Assembly (NCBI GenBank): GCA_040285825.1
Contig: JAUPSS010000013.1
Span: 186,001-250,000 of the forward strand
Length of the DNA stretch: 64,000 bases
Source of the DNA: Eukaryota sp. TZLM1-RC
Lineage: Eukaryota > Metamonada: BaSk clade
Direction: 5' to 3'
A program made the translations under genes and the position numbers. The notes under the pieces were generated by a model. That model was not told the origin of the DNA. It saw nothing but the letters and a program-made list of their open reading frames with translations, and searched no databases. This document shows positions 54,223 through 64,000 of this stretch, piece after piece (positions within the stretch are counted from its first letter, which is position 1; each line of letters opens with the position of its first letter).

Positions 54223-55221
54223 ATGCCTGTGTGCAAAGCCAATGTCGAAGGTTCAGCCTCGTCTTCCCCAATCACAATAGAACTACCATCCTTTGATCCA
54301 GAACAGTATTCACAATCTGGACTTTCTTCATTCTCATACAAACAAGCAGTTTCCCTCTTTCACTACGTCTCCAAGTACTGTTTCAATTTCTCTCTTATTG
54401 CCGATCACTTTCCAGACTATTCACCTGATGATTTGTTACAGGTGTTTGTATCAATATCGACTTTCTTATTAACCAACTATAAATCACATTATACCAGTTT
54501 CAAATGGCTTGAAAACATTTGCAATTCATACGATCCAACAATTGCCAAACATCACACCTTACTCACCGATAAACTTACAATGGCGATTATAAACCAAGAT
54601 GCGCAACAATTGGATACCATAAGAACTGAGTACATGGTCATTAGCAACCTCCACATCATTAATTGCTCCCCCCAGGATTACATAGCACTTTCTTCCACTG
54701 GTCCCCTCACGCTTCCCCCTCTTCACCCTCTTCCTCCGTTCTCGACTTCAATACCACCACCTCCTGAGATCCCCAGAGTCGTGCTTAACTACATTGGTGA
54801 CGCTCCCAGTGTTGTGTCTCCTCAAGAAAAGGAACAACCAGTTCCAATCACCGGGCCTTATAGTTCTTCTCTCTCAAAGTATGGTGTGATTGCTAAGTCT
54901 GAAACTATATCATTCCCTCAAGCTGATGCCGGAATGGCTGATCATATGGATATACTTAATGTATTGATAAGTGAGGGGTTGCCGATTATTGAAATTTTCA
55001 ATGATGATGTCATCAATCAATATCTTGAGTGTTATGAGCTGGCAATCAAAATAGCTATCCAAGACAAGTTCAACCATGCCCTTTCTGAGAGATTGCTAAA
55101 GCTTAATAGTGCAAAAGTAAAGTTGCGGGATAAGTATTCAAGTCTTTGTGAAGATACGATTAATGTTGGAAAGACAAGGAAAACACCATCTAGAACACCT
55201 TCAAAGAAAAGAAGACGGTGA
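54223..55221 (+). CDS. Unknown nuclear protein with helical domain and basic tail (332 aa)
   Basis: ATG start, uninterrupted. Residues 35-110 (FSYKQAVSLFHYVSKYCFNF, DYSPDDLLQVF) look helical and loosely resemble a SANT/Myb fold, but this is weak. The middle is Pro-rich (LPPLHPLPPFSTSIPPPPE). A second helical part (IIEIFNDDVINQYLECYEL) precedes a basic end, KTRKTPSRTPSKKRRR, a likely nuclear localisation signal. No firm family. Confidence 0.65.
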   Translation: MPVCKANVEGSASSSPITIELPSFDPEQYSQSGLSSFSYKQAVSLFHYVSKYCFNFSLIADHFPDYSPDDLLQVFVSISTFLLTNYKSHYTSFKWLENICNSYDPTIAKHHTLLTDKLTMAIINQDAQQLDTIRTEYMVISNLHIINCSPQDYIALSSTGPLTLPPLHPLPPFSTSIPPPPEIPRVVLNYIGDAPSVVSPQEKEQPVPITGPYSSSLSKYGVIAKSETISFPQADAGMADHMDILNVLISEGLPIIEIFNDDVINQYLECYELAIKIAIQDKFNHALSERLLKLNSAKVKLRDKYSSLCEDTINVGKTRKTPSRTPSKKRRR

Positions 55222-55257
55222 TTAATTAAAAAGTTAATTAAAAAGTTAATTAAAAAG
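55222..55257. repeat. Three tandem copies of a 12-bp unit
   Basis: TTAATTAAAAAG is repeated exactly three times immediately after the stop codon of the preceding gene, in its 3' UTR. Confidence 0.9.
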
Positions 55258-55569
55258 TTTTATTAGATTAATTCTTATTGAAAATTATTTTAGTTTTCTT
55301 TTTCAAACAAGTTTTTTCATTATTTATTTTGAAATCATACTCATCCTATTTTATTCCATTCTTTGGGAGTTATTCAATAGTTTGTTTCAGATAGAATGTG
55401 TAAATAGTGGATACCATTTTTCAAGGTGCCTGTCTCATGGATTACATTTAGAAATTATTTCTTCTCTTTTAGTTCATTGTACACGATAAATTGTTGTGAA
55501 TTATTATAAAATAATCTTGTTATTATTATTTGAATTTTATACTATATAATTGGTAATTTTTCAAAGGCT
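55258..55569. other. Intergenic, AT-rich
   Basis: Nothing recognised between the gene end and the LINE cluster. Confidence 0.5.
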
Positions 55570-56267
55570 ATTCGTAATAGTTTAGCTACTAAAAGTCCCT
55601 CAATTTATGGACTTCTTTTGAACAACAATGAAAAGCTTTTGAAGACGCGTTTTCATTGTTGTTTGTGGTCAAACTATTTGCCTAATCATTTAAATTATGA
55701 CTGTGGAAAACCTTTTTTGTTTACCCACCTTTTGAACTGTAAACATTTCATTACATTTAAAAGTAAAGTGCATAATAATGTCAGATATCAAATTTATGTC
55801 ATGTGCAAATCACATCGAGTAGATTGCTATTCAGAGCCTCTGTTATCAAAATTAATTCTCAAGGATATATATCGATAGTACGAGTTATAACAGAACTTTT
55901 ATAAATCTTGCGTGGTGATTTGGTTGTTTCTGGCTTAAATGCAAGCTTTACCATTTCAAATGCTATGTCTATTGACCCTTGTACTCCTTTTAATGAACAT
56001 GTCATTAATTCTGATGTCAACATTTTTCTTCCTGCAGGTGCAATATACAGAATTGCTATACATGCGAAACATATTTCTCCTGTCAATGAAGTCTCTCATG
56101 CCCAGTATAATCAATGTCCATTTGTGTTTTCTTTGCTCGGTTCGTTAGGTAAGACTGCTTTGGCCTTTTTTGAAAAATTCTGTGTAGTTGTAAAGGAAAG
56201 GACCGGAAGAATTTTTTATTGTGCTTACTGGCAAAACAGAATTGTGTTTTCAATTTATGAGGGACTT
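55570..56267 (+). mobile_element. A-related LINE fragment, broken
   Basis: Encodes SPSIYGLLLNNNE, THLLNCKHFITFKSKVHNNV, RGDLVVSGLNASF and CPFVFSLLGSLGKTALAFFE. Frames 55618-55878 and 55908-56270 are offset and a TAG lies between them. It is more divergent from family A than the other A copies. A family C copy begins at its 3' side. Confidence 0.75.
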
Positions 56268-57527
56268 GGCCTTTGGCCCAGAAGTTTTATGAATTACGTG
56301 CTTAAGTCTTGTCACAATTACTGGGATCTAAAATGTTCCAAATTCCTGATCATGCTTATCTTAGTCCACATTATGGCGGTTTAGGTTAGACAGAAGTCTC
56401 AATTCCTACTTTGTGTGCTTTTATCGGTGCATGCAGAAATGCAGTATTTGAGTTTTCTGCAGATTTGGAAGATTTATTAATGACAACGCAAAATTCTAAT
56501 ATTTTTGCAATAAATGAAGAAATTTCACAAACTGATGTAGAGAAATGGAAACGATGCTTTCCCCAATCACTCAATGGCAATATTCCAGAAAAGAATTATT
56601 TAAATTTGAAGTACACTCTTCGAACATTACAGAAACGACTGACTGGAATGTATGAAAATGATTTTTATAAAAATATATGCAGCTCGGCTGTTTTAAATCA
56701 AGTTCTCCACTCGTTGTTTTTGGAAAAAGGTGTTTGTGAAAATCATTCATCAGACCATTGTGCCACGAAGATTTGCACTGTGTGCTAATAATCAAGCGTT
56801 TGTAACAAAAATGAGATTTTATTTGAATATTCCCATTGATCAATTATTATCAAATGAAAAATGTTTTTGTTCGAATTCACCACAGCTCACTTTGCGTCAT
56901 GCTATGAATTGTTCTAAATTGATAACTTATCGTTCTTCATTATATGATGCTGTTAGAGACACTGTTTTCAATATGGCACGTACTGCAGGAATTTCGTGTA
57001 TCAAAGAACCTCTGCTGAAAGAAACATTGTCATTGAATATTTTTGGTTCTGATGACAGAGTTGATGAATACTGTGATTGCATTGAGTACTCTGAAGCAGT
57101 TGTTGACTTTGTCTCCTGTAATGTTGCAAATGAAACTTTGATTCAAAGAAGAAAACTTAATCCTGTACATGCTCTTGAATTGAATGCCAAAGAAAAACAT
57201 AGAAAATATGACAAAGATATTGATGAAGCTAATGCTGATGGAAATGGAACACTTGTTTTTATTGCTTTCCCATTTTCGATAAACTGAAGACTATCCGTAG
57301 CAGCAGGCACTTCTTTGAATAATTCCCAAAAAAATGGTTGAAAAAAACAATGAAACTGTTTGATATCTTTTTATGGCGCTCTCGAATTCAATTTGCCATA
57401 ATTAATAGATTGCCTCGGTTTTTCAATCGAATTAGAGAGGCTTTAGCGAGACAGCAAGCAGATGAAGATTTTGTTGAGGAAATCTTGGTTTCAATGAATT
57501 TCGTCCCATTAGTGATAAGTTTATTTT
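56268..57527 (+). mobile_element. Family C LINE, 5'-truncated, degenerate
   Basis: Matches 26140-27420 of the larger family C copy, including CFCSNSPQLTLRHAMNC and the terminal FVEEILV. Frames 56411-56788 and 56730-57287 are offset and a TGA lies at 57285-57287. It is more diverged than the other two C copies. Confidence 0.8.
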
Positions 57528-59540
57528 GTTCAAGAAATTCCCAACCGTTCTCTTTCTAATTTGCAGTTTTGGTGTGAAAAGCTGCAACAAAAATTGTCAA
57601 ACAAATCTGAAAGCTTAAATTTTGATTTAGACTTGGCTTGGCCCTGAAAAAGAGTCCCGCTTTTGCAAATCTTTTACAAGCTATGTATGATAGTACTTCT
57701 TCGGTCATAGTAACAACAATTCTTCAAGCATATGACACTCTCTTAACTGATTTTACTTGGACTTTGAATATGAGATGTCGTTCCTTTATCTGACCTGATA
57801 ATTTACCTCATAATTTAATTTGTAAATGTTCTCGAGAAATTACAAATTACATTTTCCCCAATCATTCAATGGCAATATTCCAGAAAAAAATGTTTTAAAT
57901 TTGAAGTACACTCTTCGAACATTACAGAAAAGATTGACTGGAATGTATGAAAAAGATCTTTATAATAATATATGCAACTCGGCTGTTTTGAATCAAGATC
58001 TTCACTCATTGTTATTGGAAAAGGGTGTTTGTGAAAACAAGTCGTCAGATTCTTCACTTTTTGTAACCATTGTACCACGAAGATTTGGATTGTGTGCCAC
58101 TAATGAAGCATTTGTAACAAAAATGAGATTATATTTGAACATCCCCATTAACCAATTATTATCAAAAGAAAAATGTATTTGTTCGAATTCACCTCAACTC
58201 ACTTTGCGCCATGCTCTGAATTGTTCTAAATTGATAACTTATCGTTCTTCATTACATGATGCTGTTAGAGACACTGTTTTCAATATGGCACAAACTGCAA
58301 GAATATCGTGTATCAAAGAGCCCCTGCTGAAGGAAACACTTTCTCTGAATAATTTTGGTTCTGATGATAGAGGTGATGTATACTGTGATTGGATTGATAA
58401 TCCTGAAGCTATTGTTGACTTTGTCTCATGTAATGTTGCAAATGATACTTTGGTTCACAGAAGAAAACTTAATCCGGTGGCTGCTCTGGATTTTAAAGCA
58501 AAAGAGAAACATAGAAAATATGATAAAGATATTGAAGAGGCAAATGTCGATAGAAATACACAGCTGGTTTTTATTGCTTTCCCATTTTCGATAAATGGAA
58601 GATTATCAGTTGAAGCAGAAACTTTTTTGGATGACTTCCAAAAAATGGTGCAAGAAAAAACAATGAAAAGATTTGATATTTTTTTATGGCGTTCACGGAT
58701 TCAATTTGCCATTATTAATAGATTACCGCGGTTTTTCAATCGAATTAGAGAAGCTTTAGCTAGACAGCAAGCAGATCAAGATTTTGTAGAGGAAATCATG
58801 GTTCAATGATAGTCGTCCCATTAGTTATGAATTAATTTAATTAAGTGTGCAAATTCAATAAATACAAGTTAACAGAAATTACAACTACTCATTTGTTAAA
58901 TTGTAAACATTTTATTACTTTTAGAAGCAAGGTTCACGATGCTGTAAGAGACCAATTATATTGTATGTGTAAGTCTCATAGAATTGAATCCTTTTTGGAA
59001 CCTCTGCTGTGGAATCTGTTTGATACTGAAGATGATTTTCATAAGAATAATAGAGGTGATGTCATATTACCTGGATTAGATGGAAGCTTCATTTTATTGG
59101 ATGTACTGTCTCTTGATCCTTGTAATGCCTCAAATGAAAGTCTTGTTAATTCTGAAATTCATAATCCTCTTTCAAATGCTGGAAGTTTCAAAATCAAAAA
59201 ATACAATGAACCTTTGTCCAAATCGGCCAGTCTACAGCATGCAAATCACAATTTGTATCCATTTGTATTTTCTCTTTTTGGTTCACTTGCTCCAGCGGCT
59301 ATACGTTTTTTGGAAGATTTTGAAATGTGTAAAGAGAAGAACTAACAGAAATTTCAACAGATTGTTTCGGTAAAATAGAATTGTGTTTTCTAATTTTAAG
59401 GGATCTTGAAGATGGTTTCTGATGCTTTGCTTTCTCTTGGATCTCACTATGAGAGAGTTGCAGCTAGTGTTTTTGTTTTGGGAGATGGATTATTGAGATG
59501 TTGATTTATAGGTTTTTAATAAAAAAATTAAATTAATTTT
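57528..59540 (+). mobile_element. Family A LINE, 5'-truncated, interrupted by a family C LINE
   Basis: The A sequence runs 57528-57845 and 58885-59540, starting at the QEIPNRS region and ending in the family 3' UTR (TTTATAGGTTTTTAATAAA). Frameshifts near 57640, 59330 and 59490 make it inactive. The family C insertion is at 57846-58873. Confidence 0.85.
57846..58873 (+). mobile_element. Family C LINE, 1.03 kb, inserted in the A copy; 11-bp TSD
   Basis: AGAAATTACAA occurs at 57835-57845 and 58874-58884. Removing the insert and one repeat restores the A sequence at its CCHC-coding stretch. The internal frame (57826-58809) is open and very close to the copy at 26440-27393. The 3' end is ...AATTCAATAAATACAAGTTAAC. 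Confidence 0.9.
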
Positions 59541-59597
59541 TTTAAAAAGCAAAATAGAACAAAGTTGACTCTTCATTATTAGACAACATCGTCTCCC

Positions 59598-60590
59598 ATG
59601 AAATACCATCTCTATACAACAATCTCTACTCCCCATCGGGAGTGTAAATGTGTATGCACTACTCCCTCTGGGTCGATTTGGGTAGGTGGTGATTATAGCT
59701 CTCCTACTATCATCGAATACACTTTTGATCCTTCTTTAGGTATGTGGAAACAGTCCCGCACACTCTCTGATGGACACACTAACTTTATTACCAAAATCAT
59801 ACATTTTTCAGCCACATCTGATTATCCAGAACGTCTCTTCACATCTGGAGGTGATGGTAACATCATACAGTGGGATCTGAATACATGTTCTCCATCAATG
59901 TTTTACACTGGACACACATCCGCTGTTTCATCCATTTCGATCCACAACAACACCCTCTTTTCCTCATCGTGGGATCACACCATCTGCAAGTTTGATATCA
60001 TCACTGGCAAATGCCAAGCCGTCCTCAAAGATCATCAGCTCCCCATCAATGATGTACTTGCTCTCAGTGATGATCTTGTTCTCTCCGCAAGCTCTGATAA
60101 GACTGTCAAGCTGTGGTCCAACAACACAGTTCTCGCTACTGCAGGAGGACACCCAGACATTGTCAAAAGAGTCGTTCCTTCAACCGAGCCGGGGGTCTTT
60201 GTTTCCATTTGTAATGATGGTGCAGTAAGGTTTTGGAGTTTGGAGAAGATGGTTTGCTTGAAAAGTTTGTTTTGTCACTCCCATTTTGTTTATGGTCTGG
60301 CTCTTGGGAAACTTGGTGATAGTGAGGTTGCAGTCAGCGGGGGTGAAGATCAGCAACTGATTGTTACTATAAATAGAACCCCAGTTCAAAACTTGGCCGT
60401 CCCTCAGGTTGTTTGGGCTTTAGACTTTCTATACAATGGAGACGTGGTTGCTGGGTTTGCTGATGGTTTTGTTCGAGTTTTTTCATTTGATCAAGGAAGA
60501 AAAGCTAGTGAGGAAGACATTGTTGCTTATAATCAATTGGTTGAGGAGAGTCTAAATAGGAGAGCATTACACTCTAGTGGAATAAACTGA
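59598..60590 (+). CDS. PLAA: PLAA/UFD3 (Doa1)-like WD40 protein lacking PFU and PUL domains (330 aa)
   Basis: ATG start, seven-bladed WD40: GHTNFITKIIHFSATSDYP, LFTSGGDGNIIQWDL, GHTSAVSSISI, LFSSSWDHTICKFD, LVLSASSDKTVKLW, FVSICNDGAVRFW and AVSGGEDQQL. The end, VVWALDFLYNGDVVAGFADG followed by ASEEDIVAYNQLVEE, matches the region just after the propeller in PLAA/Doa1. That family binds ubiquitin and Cdc48/p97 in protein turnover. Here the frame stops about 20 residues after the propeller, so the ubiquitin-binding PFU and Cdc48-binding PUL domains are missing. No downstream exon was found. Confidence 0.75.
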   Translation: MKYHLYTTISTPHRECKCVCTTPSGSIWVGGDYSSPTIIEYTFDPSLGMWKQSRTLSDGHTNFITKIIHFSATSDYPERLFTSGGDGNIIQWDLNTCSPSMFYTGHTSAVSSISIHNNTLFSSSWDHTICKFDIITGKCQAVLKDHQLPINDVLALSDDLVLSASSDKTVKLWSNNTVLATAGGHPDIVKRVVPSTEPGVFVSICNDGAVRFWSLEKMVCLKSLFCHSHFVYGLALGKLGDSEVAVSGGEDQQLIVTINRTPVQNLAVPQVVWALDFLYNGDVVAGFADGFVRVFSFDQGRKASEEDIVAYNQLVEESLNRRALHSSGIN

Positions 60591-60957
60591 TGTACATGTG
60601 GAATTTATTAATAAACTTAATGGGTTGGGTTGGGCTTGAAAGATTTGAACACCCTAAAAGTTTGACGTATTGGAACCTAAGAATTAGGTAATTTTTGAAT
60701 TATTTAAATGTTGAATTATAAATAAAAAAGCAATAAATAGTAAACAGCAACTGTTTTGCAAACTCTTGAACCCAATACTTGGTCAAGGAGTACATTAAAA
60801 CAAATGATTTCATTTGAGAATATGAATTGAAGTCATTTTGATTTGTTTTTAAAGATTATAAAACAATCTTTAATGTGTGAGAATATATTCAGAAAAAAAA
60901 GTCAAAATTAGACGACTGTCAATTCCACAAATGAGGCGACATTGGAACATTTACATC
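60591..60957. other. Spacer between convergent genes
   Basis: AT-rich 3' flanks of the PLAA-like and FHA-RING genes. Nothing recognised. Confidence 0.5.
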
Positions 60958-61914
60958 TTAATAAACTTTATTTTCACAAACACAGCCAAGACAAAAGCAA
61001 CGATTGTTATTGTCTTGGACATAAAACTGTCCCACAGCTTTGAAACAACTTCTGCATTTCATTTTGGGTTTTCTCTTGCTGACGTGTAGTTTAAAATTGA
61101 AAAACTGCTTACTACGGTCAAGCCTCTCCTTTAGAGATTCCTGATCCTCCAAGTCCAATATTGGTAGAATAAAATCTTCTATTGTGTTGTTAAACGAAAT
61201 GGATCTTCTTGGACCACTTGTAATTAGTGATCGGCAGTGCGGGCAGGTGATTTCATCTTTGCCATCATTTGTGAGTAACCACATGACGAGACAATTAAAA
61301 CAAAAAGAATGTTGGCAATCGACAGTATGGGCGTCTACCAGAATATCATGACAAATACAACACATGGTTGAGTCAAGATTAGAATTAACTGACTGCTGAG
61401 CTGGCAGTGACACGTCATCATTCTCTTGTAAACGTGATATCTTTCGTGGAGGACTGCTCACTTTGGTGGAAGTTGGTCTCTTTAACCCTGCCACACAAGG
61501 AGTATCTGATGTAGGAGGTACCTGTTGAGAAGGAGCTTGAACTAATAAGGAGAGACTTTCCGATGCATCGTCTTCTATGACGAACGTTGGGAGACCTTCA
61601 CCATTACCATCACCAACATCGCCACAACAAATAGCAATAGTGGAGCCAAACGTAAGAGGGATGGGCTTCCTCATGTTTCTCATCAACTCTCCATTGACAC
61701 GTGTTCCATTTAAAGAAGTATCAAGGAGAACCCATTTAGAATCTTGGTACGAGATGACGAAGTGTCTTCGCGACACTGTTGCGTTATGGTCAGTGACAAC
61801 AAGATCACAAGTATCCAACCGGCCAATTGTGTAAGTTTTTGAATTGTCCACCAAATGGAGCAGAGACTTTTCTATAGTACATGATCCTTCATTGATAAGT
61901 TTTAGAAAAGGCAT
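60958..61914 (-). CDS. FHA-RING E3 ubiquitin ligase, CHFR/RNF8-like (318 aa)
   Basis: The frame is open from 61932, but the first ATG is at 61914 (MPFLKLINEG). FHA domain at about residues 15-100: YTIGRLDTCDLVV, SRRHFVIS, LLDTSLNGTRVNG; the GR, SRRH and NG residues bind phosphothreonine. A Ser/Pro-rich linker with basic patches (PPRKISRL) follows. RING at about 185-230: CCICHDILVDAHTVDCQHSF, CFNCL and CPHC. A second Cys cluster at the end (CRSCFKA...CFCLGC) resembles the Cys-rich end of CHFR. Likely role: a phospho-dependent ubiquitin ligase in checkpoint or damage signalling. Confidence 0.85.
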   Translation of the reverse strand: MPFLKLINEGSCTIEKSLLHLVDNSKTYTIGRLDTCDLVVTDHNATVSRRHFVISYQDSKWVLLDTSLNGTRVNGELMRNMRKPIPLTFGSTIAICCGDVGDGNGEGLPTFVIEDDASESLSLLVQAPSQQVPPTSDTPCVAGLKRPTSTKVSSPPRKISRLQENDDVSLPAQQSVNSNLDSTMCCICHDILVDAHTVDCQHSFCFNCLVMWLLTNDGKDEITCPHCRSLITSGPRRSISFNNTIEDFILPILDLEDQESLKERLDRSKQFFNFKLHVSKRKPKMKCRSCFKAVGQFYVQDNNNRCFCLGCVCENKVY

Positions 61915-61932
61915 GGCATTGACAAAGAACAC

Positions 61933-62317
61933 AGGAAGATGAGAAGGGCGAGATTATGTCAATTTCACTTTTTGAATTGCCGGGAAAAATTCTGTTAGGA
62001 TTTCTTCGCCAATTTCTCCAAATAAGAGGTATTCAATAATCATAATCCTTAATCTTCTTCATAATCCGTTTTCTTGACGATTGTTGAATTGGTGGATCAA
62101 TTTTGTCATTCGTTGTATAGGATTTGTCTTTATTTTAATTTAGGATTTGCTCTTCAATATTATGAAAAACTATTTAAGAAAATAGAAGTAACTGCGATGT
62201 ACACAATGCTTTCAATAATGAGGTCAATTTCATTTGAGATCATTCTAACAGACATTTCAAAAGAATAGCTAATTTAAAAACTTTACAAATCAATAAACCG
62301 AAAATTACTAAGAAAGA
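61933..62317. other. Spacer, nothing recognised
   Basis: Promoter side of the FHA-RING gene and 3' flank of the TMEM104-like gene. Confidence 0.5.
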
Positions 62318-63815
62318 CTATTCAAAGAAAGAGCCAGTCAAAACTCTAACCAAATTAACACCGAAAACCACACTAAAAAAACCTAAAACTAAGAATACCC
62401 AAAATTTGGATTCAAAACTAGATCCCAGAGTATTGAATCTAAAGCTACTAGGAAATTCCAATCTAGCCCGCCTTCGTGCATATAAAACAAACAGGCAAGG
62501 AAAGCCTAGCATAATCCACGAACCAGCAAAAGTACCGACTAAGCTAATAACGGTTTTCAAAGAGGTGGTCATTAAACCAATGGAGAGAGGAACCACTAGA
62601 GAAAATGCATTGCAGAACGGTCTCGACAGTTTGGAATCAGGTTTGAATGGTAAAAACTGTTCCAAATTATTACGCAGAGTCATGACAATCAGGGGATAAA
62701 GCGTAATGAAAATAAACAGTGGGAACAACAACAACATCCATGAGACAAAAGGATGATCATAACTGGCAAAATTTTGTAAGTACAATGTCTGAATTCTGCA
62801 AGGAACACCAGGGGTATTATCACAATGGTCGGGCAAATGGGGTGAGCTGAATGCAAATACAGCAGATGAGCAAAGCAAAACATACGATGTAGCCATCAAA
62901 GCAAAAGCTCTCCGTAAGACAGTGGAAGCATCCTTATGATCTTTCAATGGAGTAATAGTAGATGCTAACGAGTGGTGACCTGTGGTAAGTGGAAGAAACA
63001 AACAGACAAACACATCATAGAGTAAGTGGTGCCTCCAAACAAAAGAGGCAGCTTTTTCCATTTAAACACTGGAATATGTTCTCTGGGTGTACCTTCGCCT
63101 CTGAAAATAAACACAAAACCTAAATAAATCATAGTGTAAAAAGCACAAATTCGCAAAACTAGAGTGATACGTTGCAGTACCTTTGTTTTCTGATAGTCAG
63201 CTAACGACAGAGGGGTGATGATTAGTCCAAACACCACGATGATGAGCCGGTGGAGATTCATTCCAGTAAATGTGAACCCGAAGACAGACACAGAATCTCC
63301 AAAGATTTGCACAACTGCGACTGGTACACCTGTGGCATAGACTACTAGATCAAGAAGGAAGTAGAGTAAAAAAATTGTGGAGAACAACAATCTTAAAAAT
63401 GGGGGAAAGAGAACATCAGAAAGTTTGGAGTACTCAATGCGCCTGTTTAAGTGAAAGGGTTGTTGGTTTTTGACCATCAATTTAGTTATGATATCAACCT
63501 CATCAGCATCACTGTTGAGAGACTGGTGTTTATCGAACAAAGCATTGACAATAGAATTAGATTCTACCACAAAAGTAGAGGTGATGTAAGCGAAGATTGA
63601 CAAAATCATGATAAATAATGAGCCCAGGAGAAAACCAACCTCCTCAAAAACCTTGGGAAGACTCATGGATCCACTAATATCAAACAAAGAATGAAGTCAC
63701 GTACATTCCTACAGCATAAAGTTAGAGAATGGTGAGATTGACACACCATGTTAAAAGTGAATGCCAGAGCACTCAAAGGAGAGATCCGTTGTCCAACAGA
63801 AGTGCCACCCGCCAT
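62318..63815 (-). CDS. TMEM104: TMEM104-like amino-acid-transporter-family protein, two introns
   Basis: Exons 63745-63815, 63012-63673 and 62318-62979, with GT-AG introns of 71 nt (63674-63744) and 32 nt (62980-63011). Phases agree and give 464 aa, close to the family length. Splicing restores FTFNMVGSMSLPKVFEEVG (the conserved first helix ending in the MPK-type motif) and TTYSMMCHHSLASTITPLKD. QKTKVLQRITLVLRI is also typical. About 11 membrane helices. TMEM104 belongs to the AAAP/SLC36-38-like superfamily; its substrate is not established. The ATG at 63815 is the only start upstream of the first helix. Confidence 0.88.
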
Positions 63816-64000
63816 AAGTAAGGTAAATCAAAAAAGATAGAGAATCAAATTGATGAATTTGCTTTATTGGACCCTGAACAAATATTAAGGGTGTAATTTA
63901 GATTTAGTTTCATTCTTGATGACGTGACACACACTTAAATGAGATGTATTAGTATAATAAATGTCTTTTCCCACATATCAAGGGTGATATCTGATTAATG

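Overview
The window is nuclear DNA of a microbial eukaryote (protist). It is AT-rich and appears to use the standard code. Several genes are interrupted by very short GT-AG introns of about 21-46 nt, with a few of 62-93 nt. A hybrid histidine kinase argues against an animal. NOT1, CK1, a Rab GTPase, histone H4, an M1 aminopeptidase and TMEM104-, PLAA- and CHFR-like proteins show a conventional eukaryotic gene set. I cannot assign a lineage from this sequence alone.

Transposable elements dominate four blocks. Positions 1-9345 begin inside a Ty3/gypsy-like integrase with its 3' LTR, which is inserted in a LINE, followed by nested LINE copies. One of these, at 5013-8498, is apparently full length. 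Positions 19300-27500 hold a truncated HSP70, an 859-bp hAT-like element, and an unidentified gene broken by a LINE that itself contains another LINE. Positions 31419-32525 are a compact LTR retrotransposon that encodes only Gag. Positions 50926-59540 hold more LINEs. The LINEs (my labels: families A, B, C, D and minor ones) carry a CCHC knuckle, a zinc ribbon, a YMDD reverse transcriptase, a CCHC motif after the RT and a C-terminal segment resembling a restriction-like endonuclease. This resembles the R2/R4/NeSL/Hero group. Six insertions have direct target-site duplications of 6-13 bp.

Host genes between these blocks, in order: CNOT1 (-), a BPI/LBP-like secreted protein (-), a Rab4-like GTPase (-), casein kinase 1 (-), a hybrid histidine kinase (-), two unrecognised multi-exon genes (-), a Frag1/DRAM-like membrane protein (+), an M1 aminopeptidase (-), a beta-propeller protein (+), tRNA-Pro (+), tRNA-Pro (-), a divergent histone H4 (+), a small spliced gene (-) divergent from a nuclear basic-tail protein (+), a PLAA/UFD3-like WD40 protein (+), an FHA-RING protein (-) and a TMEM104-like transporter (-).

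No operon-like organisation is seen. Several neighbouring genes are divergent or convergent with short spacers. The nonamer GATGACGTG (a CRE/bZIP-like core) recurs far more often than composition predicts. It occurs in intergenic DNA, in an intron, in coding DNA and in the LTRs of the Gag-only element.
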